Assembly (NCBI GenBank): GCA_038501625.1
Contig: JAZAYU010000053.1
Location: 3,706,501-3,770,500, forward strand
Length of the DNA stretch: 64,000 nt
Origin: Corbicula japonica
Lineage: Eukaryota; Mollusca; Bivalvia; Venerida; Cyrenidae
Reading direction: 5' to 3'
The notes under the pieces are model-generated. The model saw only the letters and a list, made by a program, of their open reading frames with translations. It was not told the origin of the DNA and ran no database searches. The translations under genes and the position numbers were made by a program. Shown here in pieces: positions 59,573 to 64,000 of the stretch. Positions within the stretch are counted from its first letter, which is position 1. Every line of letters starts with the position of its first letter.

Positions 59573-59847
59573 CCCAAAAAGGTTGATGGGATAGCCCTGA
59601 TATTCCTAACAATCACTGCATGACATCTGTAATGGGTTATTTTACTGATAACAGTACTGACTTTATGTACTAAAAGTCTTTAAAGCCACAATAAACTTGC
59701 CAAAACGTTTTTTTTTCATTGTGAAAATTAATTAACCACGTTGACCCTTTTCAAAAGAAAGCATAAATGACCAACTATTTATGTCCTCAAATAATCCCCA
59801 ATCATTGAGACCCGGTCGGAATAGTATTTTTGTAGCCCACAAAATTA

Positions 59848-61458
59848 CTTTTTTCAAGTTTTTTCAAGTTTTTATTCAGCTCTCGGCAAAGTTATGCCTT
59901 TGGCTCATGAAACAGTCATACAAAATACAGCAATCACATAAACTATCACAAATTAGCGGCACTAACAACATGCATACATACAATATACAAACATTTTAGC
60001 GATAAATATCATGAATTACAATACAAGGAACAGTTACACAATTTCAAGGATACAAGAACGTGTTTTAAAAGCCTCTCTTAAGAATTTACATATGTTTAGA
60101 ATAGTACACTTATTTTTAGATGACATTAGTGTTACAAATCTGTTTTTGGTAGGCCATGATGTTACCTTAAAATATTTTGACCTAATATCCGAATATCTGT
60201 TACAACATAAAAGAAAATGAAATTCAGATTCAACAACATTTTGAGTACATAACTGACAAATTCTTTCATTTCTGGTGGTTCCAGTATACCTGCCAGTTTC
60301 GATTGCAAGGGTATGTGAACATAATCTGAAACATGCCATTAATTTACACAACCTTTCGTTTTTAACTATACTAAGATAATCTTCAAACCCAAATACAGTT
60401 TTATACAATCTATAATATTCTAATTTTGACATAGAATTAATACCTTCATTCCAGTTTTGAATAAACTGATCTCTAATGCGCTGTTATAGTATTGGATAAT
60501 AGTTAGCTTGAACGTTAAATTCATTATGTAAAAATGGGAATCCTAAGTTGTTCACAAAATCAGACATTCTTTTACTCCAATTATTATAATTAGAGTTTAC
60601 TTGATCAGTATATATATTACAAATAGGAGAGTGAACGTTCTTTTTTATTTTTAGCCAAAATTTAATTGCCCTTTCTTTTGCTACCAAATAAAGCGGAAAT
60701 CTTCCCAGTTCACCATAAACTGCGTAGTTTGGGGTTTGGGCTTTTACACCTAGCAAAGATTTACAAAACTTAATATGTATTTTTTCAATGTCTTTGAAAT
60801 TATATACTCCCCAAACTTCTGATCCATATAGCAAGATTGGTGCAACCATGCAATCAAAAAGGTATAACTTGGTTTTAATGTCAAACTTAACTCTTTCGAA
60901 AAGGGATAATAAACTGTAATAAGCTTTTAATGCCTGATCTGATAGGGCTTTTGTAGCGTGAATCATATTTCCAGTGTAGTGAAATTTAATACCTAGGTAG
61001 GTAAAACAATCTACCTGCTCAATAACATTTCCGTTTATAAAAATTTCAGCACGGTAAGTCTCTTTTCTGCTTTCAAAAACACAAAGTTTAGTTTTAGATA
61101 CATTAATTGTAAGTCCCCATTTCTGGGAATACTGCTGTAAATGATCAACTTGTGCTTGTAGACTCAAAGGATTGGTTGTAAAAAGTACAATATCATCTGC
61201 AAATAGGATTAAATACATGGAAAGTAGTTCGATATCAGTGTCAGATAATTCATTAACATTAATATTTTTAACAATGTCATTTATAAATAAAATAAAAAGC
61301 AAGGGAGATAATGGCTCCCCTTGTTTCACACCAAGGGTAACATCGAAAAATTCTGACATATTAAGATTCGAGCCTATTTTTACACATGCTTTTACATTTT
61401 TATATAACGATTTAATCATGTTAAGCATTTTGCAACTAACACCAGCTTCGACCAATGC
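59848..61458 (-). mobile_element. 5'-truncated LINE (non-LTR retrotransposon)
   Basis: A single minus-strand frame from about 61458 to 60034, interrupted by one in-frame stop at 60484-60486. The 3' end is at about 59848, with a tail of repeated 'cttgaaaaaa' units. The 5' part (endonuclease and start of RT) is missing. Clade not assigned. Confidence 0.85.
60034..61458 (-). pseudogene. LINE reverse transcriptase, C-terminal part, one nonsense codon
   Basis: Contains GVKQGEPLSPLLFILFIND, the catalytic FADD motif (LILFADDIVLF), SQKWGLTINVSKTK and FTYLGI of non-LTR RT, then the thumb and connection region (LYGSEVWG, GELGRFPLYLVAKERA). The C-terminal part has a Cys/His cluster (CQLC...EFHFLLCC). 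The upstream frame meets a stop at 61459-61461. The nonsense codon at 60484 splits the frame, but reading resumes in phase, so this copy is dead but little decayed. Confidence 0.85.
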
Positions 61459-61461
61459 TTA

Positions 61462-62700
61462 CTAACCAATGTTTATAATCACTCGGCGAAAAGTTATCGG
61501 GTTTTTCCGTAAGTGGGCCGTAAGAACGAAGTGACGTCATTCTGTATAATTAGCGACCTTCGCCTGCCGAGAGTTGCCGAAAATCAGCTCGGAAAGATTC
61601 GCTCTTTGTTTTGTAAACAAAATAAACGATCCGAAAAACGCCCAAAACATGCTGTAAATCAATAAGATAATACCCTTTTCTTATTGTAAGGTTTATTTTT
61701 TGTGTTATTATTCATACAGGTGAAATCTAAAATGTTTTGGTTGATAAAAAATATGCTGTTTGGCAAGTTTATTGTGGCTTTAAGTTTGACAATTTGAGTA
61801 TTCCAAACATTTGATTTGAATCGAGGATACTGAATATTGAGCACTGCGTGTTCATGGTACACATGACACATTTACAATATATCCAGTCCAAGTTGACACT
61901 AAATATCTGTATCATATCAGCCACACCTTGCGAACATGTGTTTTTGAGGAGTTGATGAATTCCTTTTAATAGCATCATGAAGATCAGCAGACACCATTGC
62001 TTTTATGCATTTAGTTATAAACAATATAATTAGCTATACTAATCAAATAAATAACTTCAAAGACACATTTTGGCATGGAACAACTCAGTTGGTGAGACCA
62101 CACTGTATACATTTTGTTATTTTATGTCTGTTAAGTATTTTGTATATAATGTAAATTATTTAAAATAAACTGTGAACTCCTATATAATAACAAAATATGT
62201 TTTTGTACATAATTTAATTGATCAATTATTGTTTTGGATTCTGTTGATGGCTTACATTGGATTATTGCAAGGAAATGTAGTTTTCTATCATCATTTGCAA
62301 ATAAAATGAGAACTATTTAATGGGACTGTTTATTCTTAAAGGATTTAAGAACTATCATTTATCACATTAAAATATTGCCTTAGAAAAAATATAAATGCTT
62401 ACAATAAACCACATAAACAGTTAAAACAAGTTGAAGAAATATAAGCATTATCAGTTATCCTTGGTACAATATTGTGGCAGATGTAAACAAATACAAATTT
62501 AAATTTAAGATGAAAGTCGAGTTGAAAATTTTGATTAGATGTCAAACTTAACATTACATCGAAGTACTTTAACAATAACATGCAAGTAATGTCACATAAC
62601 AGGAAAGATATACACTCAACCAAAGTTCTAATTGGTCATTAATTGTATCTGTTTACAATGTATGCTAGTTTCGTTTCTTCCCTACGTCAAGAGAGGTTGT
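61462..62700. other. No gene seen; a GC-richer patch at 61490-61600
   Basis: The 61490-61600 patch (with 'gtgacgtcat' and several CGs) stands out from the AT-rich surroundings, but no exon can be tied to it. Confidence 0.35.
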
Positions 62701-62714
62701 GGAAAGAACTGTTT

Positions 62715-62961
62715 ATACCCCTGCATACAAAGTATAGGAGGTATATATAGGAGTCATCATCCGGTCGGTTGGTTGGTTGGTTGGGCGGTCTGTCTGTGGC
62801 ACTTACAGCGTCAACAGTTTTCAAAATATCGACTTGAAACTTTAAACATATGTTCGTGAGTACATTTGCGCAAATTTTTTTCTCATGTGGATCAGTCCAT
62901 TATTTTTCGGAGGGGAGCACGATTAAACAAAATCTTGTGACGCGAACTACTTCTACAGTTT
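62715..62961. repeat. Bivalve-type 'atacccc...ggaggtatatatagg' repeat
   Basis: The start 'tacccctgcatacaaagtat' and 'ggtcggttggttggttgg' resemble the head of the element at 41880. Confidence 0.55.
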
Positions 62962-64000
62962 TTATGCCCCCGCCATGTAATGGCGGAAGGGCATATAGTG
63001 TTCACCCTGGCTGTGGGTGTGTGTGTGTGTCAGTGTGTGTGTATGTTCGAAAATCGTGTCCGCTCTGTAACTTTGTTATTTCTTATTGGATTTTAAAATA
63101 ACTTGGTATGAATGTTCACCATATGAAGACGGTGTGTCGCGTACAACACCCATGCCTGTAGGTTCAAGGTCAAGGTCACTGTTACTAAAAATAGAATTTT
63201 CTTGTCCGGGCTGTAACTTCCTTATGAATGGAGGGATTTCAAAATAACTTGGCACAAATGTTTACCATGACAAGGCGGTGTGTCGCGTACAAGACCCATG
63301 CCTGTAGGTCCAAGGTCAAGGTCACTGTTACTTAAAAAGAATTTTGTTGGAAAAATCTTGTCCGCTCTGTAACTTTGTTATTTCTTATTGGATGATAAAA
63401 TAACTTGGTATAAATATTCATCATATCAAGACGGTGTGTCGCATACAATACCCATGCCTGTAGGTCCAAGGTCAAGGTCACTGTTACTAAAAATAGAATT
63501 TTCTTGTCTGGGCTGTAACTTCCTTATGAATGGAGGGATTTCAAAATAACTTGGCACAAATGTTCACCATGACAAGGCGGTGTGTCGCCTACAAGACCAA
63601 TGCCTGTAGGTCCAAGGTCAAGGTCACTGTTACTAAAAATAGAATTTTCTTGTCCGGGCTGTAACTTCCTTATGAATGCAGGGATTTCAAAATAACTTTG
63701 CACAAATGTTCACCATGACAAGGGGGTGTGTCGCGTACAAGACCCATGCCTGTAGGTCCAACGTCAAGGTCACTGTTACTAAAAATAGAATTTTGTTGGA
63801 AAAATCTTGTCCGCTCTGTAACTTTGTTATTTCTTAATTGATTTTAAAATAACTTGGTATAAATATTCACCATATCAAGACGGTGTGTCGCGTACATTAT
63901 TTTTACTTTTTTTTTATGCCCCCGCCATGTAATGGCGGAAGGGCATATAGTGTTCACCCTGGCTGTGGGTGGGTGTGTGTATGTTCGAAAATCGTTTCCG
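62962..64000. repeat. Bivalve-type 'atgcccccgccatgtaatgg' tandem-repeat element, running off the window
   Basis: The head motif with inverted 'ggcggaagggcat' occurs at 62962 and again at 63916. Between them are about six units of about 150 bp sharing 'aggtcaaggtcactgtta' and 'aaataacttggcacaaatgt'. Confidence 0.82.

Overview
This is eukaryotic, AT-rich, repeat-dense DNA with long GT-AG introns. Several dispersed repeats resemble families known from bivalve genomes, including blocks built on a 'tcaaggtcactgttactaa' module, a GATCAG-rich inverted-repeat element and 'atgcccccgcc' elements. Together with two animal genes, this points to a bivalve mollusc, possibly a venerid clam. The lineage is inferred, not proven.

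Two complete protein-coding genes are visible, arranged head to head. On the minus strand (23354 down to 12750) is a nine-exon NUDCD1 gene. Its exons join with matching phases into 585 codons, close to the vertebrate length, with a CS domain in exon 6. On the plus strand (30169 to 57778) is a RIPK1-type gene with fifteen core coding exons and 1035 codons. It has an N-terminal kinase domain, a long low-complexity linker, a RHIM motif and a C-terminal death domain. A sixteenth, in-frame 99-bp candidate exon lies inside the kinase region.

Layout: 1-12700 is intergenic and made of dispersed repeats, notably a 146-bp foldback element. 12750-23354 is NUDCD1, with several transposons in its introns. 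23355-30157 is the divergent intergenic region, with a Harbinger-like MITE, a tandem-repeat element and a 3.6-kb hAT-like element. 30158-57778 is RIPK1. Its introns carry a second hAT-like element with another transposon nested in it, an LTR retrotransposon with about 1.45-kb LTRs, a TTAA-flanked MITE, several tandem-repeat elements, and a 2.6-kb 23-bp minisatellite. The last minisatellite unit forms the 3' splice site of the RHIM exon. 57779-64000 is intergenic, with a 5'-truncated LINE, a tRNA-derived SINE head and bivalve-type repeat blocks.

Nothing indicates that the two genes work together. NUDCD1 is a housekeeping co-chaperone-type protein. The RIPK1-type protein is expected to act in innate immune and cell-death signalling. 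The most interesting features are the minisatellite fused to the RHIM exon acceptor, the candidate cassette exon in the kinase domain, and a 146-bp palindromic MITE whose 3-bp CWG target duplication is supported by an empty site elsewhere in this window. All exon borders were read by eye from splice consensus and phase; none is confirmed by transcript data.
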